Shown: positions 61,878 through 64,000 of the stretch, piece by piece
How the letters are laid out: each line of letters begins with the position of its first letter
How positions within the stretch are numbered: the stretch's first letter is position 1
Source: Flavobacteriales bacterium
GTDB lineage: Bacteria; Bacteroidota; Bacteroidia; Flavobacteriales; UBA7312
NCBI GenBank assembly: GCA_016779935.1
Contig: JADHMQ010000009.1
Coordinates: 1-64,000 of the forward strand
Length of the DNA stretch: 64,000 nt
Reading direction: 5' to 3'
Translations under genes and position numbers: made by a program
The notes under the pieces: generated by a model
What the model was told of the DNA's origin: nothing
The model's input: only the letters and a program-made list of their open reading frames with translations
Databases searched by the model: none

Positions 61878-63344
61878 TTATTCTTTGATTTCCCAGAAAC
61901 TGCCTTCGCTTCCATCTCGGACTTCAATATTTAGTTTTTTTAGTTCATCTCGAATAAAATCGGCAGTTGTCCAGTCTTTATTGGATTTTGCTGCACTTCG
62001 TATTTGTAAGACGATATCCATAATGTCGTTGCTCAAATTGGTATTAGATTCCTCTTCCTCTTTCAGTGCCAAAATGTTTGCAACGAAAGTGTCAAAAATT
62101 TCAGTTAGAATTTTAATATTTTCTTTAGTAAGCTCTTCTGTTCCTGCTTTAGCACAGTTAATTATTCGCACCGCTTCAAAAAGGTGTGCAATAAGAATTG
62201 GTGTGTTGAAGTCATCATTCATTGCAGCATAGCAATCCTTTCTTAAGGTTGCGACATCTACGGTAGAATTATTACTTTCTTTGAGTTGGCTAATGGTCTT
62301 TTGGGCATTTAACAATTTAGCCAAACCTTTTTCCGCAGCCTGTAAAGCATCATTTGAAAAGTCGAGTGGACTTCTGTAATGGGCTTGTAGTATGAAAAAA
62401 CGTACCGTCATAGGTTTGTAAGCACGTTCTAATAAATCATGACTACCATTAAAAAACTCTTCAAGATTGATAAAGTTTCCTAGAGATTTACCCATCTTTT
62501 GTCCGTTAATAGTAATCATATTGTTATGCATCCAAAATTTAGCTGGGTCACACTTATTACAAGCGTTCGACTGAGCTATTTCAGCTTCATGATGAGGGAA
62601 CACCAAGTCCATGCCACCACCGTGAATATCAAAGGCATCACCTAAGTACTTATTGCTCATTGCTGAACATTCTAGGTGCCAACCTGGAAAACCTTCTCCC
62701 CAAGGAGATGGCCAACGCATAATGTGTTCAGGTGATGCTTTCTTCCAAATGGCAAAATCTACCGAGCTTTTCTTTTCGTCCTGACCGTCAAGAGCACGGG
62801 TATTTTCTAGAGTGTCTTCTAAATTTCTTCCAGATAACTTGCCATAAGGAAAGTCTTCATTATACTTATTTACATCTAAATAAACTGAGCCATTGACTTC
62901 ATAAGCATATCCATTATGGATAATTTTTTTGACCATTTCTATTTGTTCAATGATATGCCCAGTTGCTCTTGGTTCAATTGATGGTGGTAAACAGTTTAAT
63001 GCTTCTACGGCTTTATGGTATTTGATGGTGTAAAATTGTACCACCTCCATAGGTTCTAATTTTTCTAGACGTGCTTTTTTAGCAATTTTGTCTTCACCGT
63101 GGTCAGCATCATCTACAAGGTGTCCAGCATCAGTAATATTTCGCACATAACGCACTTTCAAACCTTTATGTTGAAGGTATCGGAATACAATATCAAATGT
63201 AATGGAAGGTCTTGCATGTCCTAAGTGAGGCTCACCATAAACGGTAGGTCCACACACATACATGCCAACATGATTAGGGTGTATAGTTCTGAAAACCTCT
63301 TTTTTTCGGCTGAGTGTGTTATAAATGATTAAATCAGAAGACAT
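61878..63344 (-). CDS. cysS: Cysteinyl-tRNA synthetase
   Basis: A 488-residue class I synthetase. The HIGH-type motif is in '[16 protein letters not shown]' (HLGH) and the KMSKS-type motif is KMGKS (about 279-283). The zinc-binding '[10 protein letters not shown]' and 'HHEAEIAQS' segments are intact, and a helical C-terminal anticodon-binding domain follows. The KMGKS variant is unusual but the motif's lysines are kept. Confidence 0.96.
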   Translation of the reverse strand: MSSDLIIYNTLSRKKEVFRTIHPNHVGMYVCGPTVYGEPHLGHARPSITFDIVFRYLQHKGLKVRYVRNITDAGHLVDDADHGEDKIAKKARLEKLEPMEVVQFYTIKYHKAVEALNCLPPSIEPRATGHIIEQIEMVKKIIHNGYAYEVNGSVYLDVNKYNEDFPYGKLSGRNLEDTLENTRALDGQDEKKSSVDFAIWKKASPEHIMRWPSPWGEGFPGWHLECSAMSNKYLGDAFDIHGGGMDLVFPHHEAEIAQSNACNKCDPAKFWMHNNMITINGQKMGKSLGNFINLEEFFNGSHDLLERAYKPMTVRFFILQAHYRSPLDFSNDALQAAEKGLAKLLNAQKTISQLKESNNSTVDVATLRKDCYAAMNDDFNTPILIAHLFEAVRIINCAKAGTEELTKENIKILTEIFDTFVANILALKEEEESNTNLSNDIMDIVLQIRSAAKSNKDWTTADFIRDELKKLNIEVRDGSEGSFWEIKE

Positions 63345-63353
63345 TCTGTACTG

Positions 63354-64000
63354 TTATTGGTTCACTAGTGTTTTAATGTTCGTTAACATATCAGTCGTTA
63401 ACCCTTGCAAATTAAAGGAACTTTTCCAATTCCAATCCGTTTTTGCTTCAGAATCATCAATACTTTTTGGCCAACTGTCTGCTATATCCTGTCGGTAATC
63501 GCTTTGGTAGTTTATTTTAAATTCTGAAATATGCTTTTGTATCTCACTAGCCAATTCTTGTGGGCTGAAGCTTAGTCCTGCAACGTTATAAGATGAACGA
63601 ATTTTTACGTTTTCTGATGGAGCTTCCATAATTTCCATAGTGGCACGTATAGCATCATTCATGTGCATCATAGGCAGGGTAGTTTTTTCACTAAGAAAAC
63701 AGGTATACTCCCCGTTTTTTAGTGCTTCATGGAAAATATGAACGGCATAATCCGTAGTACCTCCTCCTGGTTCAGATTTCCAACCTATCAAACCAGGATA
63801 GCGAATACTTCGCACATCTACGCCAAATTTTTCATGATAATATTCGCACCAACGTTCGCCAGCTAGCTTGCTAATACCATAAACAGTATTTGGCTCCATA
63901 ATGGTATACTGTGGGGTAAGAACACTTGGGGTAGTTGGCCCAAAAACAGCAATCGAACTTGGCCAATAGACTTTTTTGATGTGTTTTTCTTTGGCTAAAT
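63354..64000 (-). CDS. L-threonine 3-dehydrogenase-like epimerase-family protein (5' truncated by window)
   Basis: The frame runs past the last ATG (63899) to the window edge, so the start is missing. Translating the edge gives …KVYWPSSIAVFGPTTP…TIMEPNTVYGISKLAGE, with the YxxxK site (TVYGISK). 'VDVRSIRYPGLIGWKSEPGG' and 'DYAVHIFHEAL' match the SDR-type L-threonine dehydrogenase of Bacteroidota, which oxidises threonine to 2-amino-3-ketobutyrate. The Rossmann N-terminus lies beyond the window. It is 9 bp upstream of cysS on the same strand. Confidence 0.88.
   Translation of the reverse strand, partial: LAKEKHIKKVYWPSSIAVFGPTTPSVLTPQYTIMEPNTVYGISKLAGERWCEYYHEKFGVDVRSIRYPGLIGWKSEPGGGTTDYAVHIFHEALKNGEYTCFLSEKTTLPMMHMNDAIRATMEIMEAPSENVKIRSSYNVAGLSFSPQELASEIQKHISEFKINYQSDYRQDIADSWPKSIDDSEAKTDWNWKSSFNLQGLTTDMLTNIKTLVNQ

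Overview
This 64 kb window is a chromosomal segment of an AT-rich member of the Bacteroidota, most likely a marine-type Flavobacteriales. The evidence is many proteins with Por/type IX secretion (T9SS) C-terminal sorting domains, signal peptides that consistently end just before a glutamine, Bacteroidota-only families (DUF6427, the nine-fold CDSYTW-type repeats, LTD/CotH proteins), and promoter-like TAnnTTTG boxes. The species cannot be named from sequence alone. Most of the window is ordinary core metabolism. I see no prophage, plasmid, insertion sequence or CRISPR array.

Layout. 1-2.7 kb: the end of a T9SS cargo gene, a long tRNA-like gene just downstream of an ammonium transporter, a small hypothetical gene and an Lrp/AsnC regulator. 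2.8-8.2 kb: a compact run encoding secreted CotH-like kinase, lipoprotein, VTC polyphosphate-polymerase domain protein, DUF4956 membrane protein, DUF2490 outer-membrane barrel and rhomboid protease. 8.2-12.9 kb (minus): DUF805, a secreted C-type lectin, a PAP2-like membrane protein, rpoN and asnS. 13-19.5 kb (plus): TetR regulator plus TolC/adaptor/RND efflux operon behind a perfect inverted repeat. 19.5-21.4 kb: dxs. 21.5-26.1 kb (minus): fatty-acid operon DUF177-rpmF-plsX-fabH-accB-accC. 26.2-30.7 kb: pdxA and a leucyl aminopeptidase (minus), then mqnC, ribE and DUF3817 (plus).

30.7-40.1 kb (minus) is the accessory part: a second CotH protein of different domain order, a barrel protein, two endosialidase-chaperone (S74) proteins, one carrying a beta-propeller, and a large sortilin-like propeller/PKD/repeat protein whose gene is split by a frameshift. 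A 121-bp-period duplicated intergenic repeat follows. 40.5-47.8 kb (plus): lepA, YebC, acyl-CoA carboxylase beta, purD, DUF6427 and purQ, with a 55-residue membrane protein gene on the minus strand. 47.8-51.1 kb (minus): nadD, gmk, yicC, a DMT transporter and an ArsC-like protein. 51.2-56.9 kb (plus): two secreted thioredoxin-fold paralogues, a trans-sulfuration enzyme, an SDR and two paralogous tiny membrane proteins. 56.9-64 kb: polA, a small lipoprotein, a desaturase, a glutaminyl-cyclase-like M28 lipoprotein, cysS and the end of a threonine-dehydrogenase-type epimerase.

The items most worth following are the class-II tRNA-like gene with a GUC anticodon and an apparently expanded variable arm, the CotH/VTC/DUF4956 cell-envelope module, the frameshifted secreted repeat protein, and the match between the Gln+1 signal-peptide rule and the glutaminyl-cyclase candidate.
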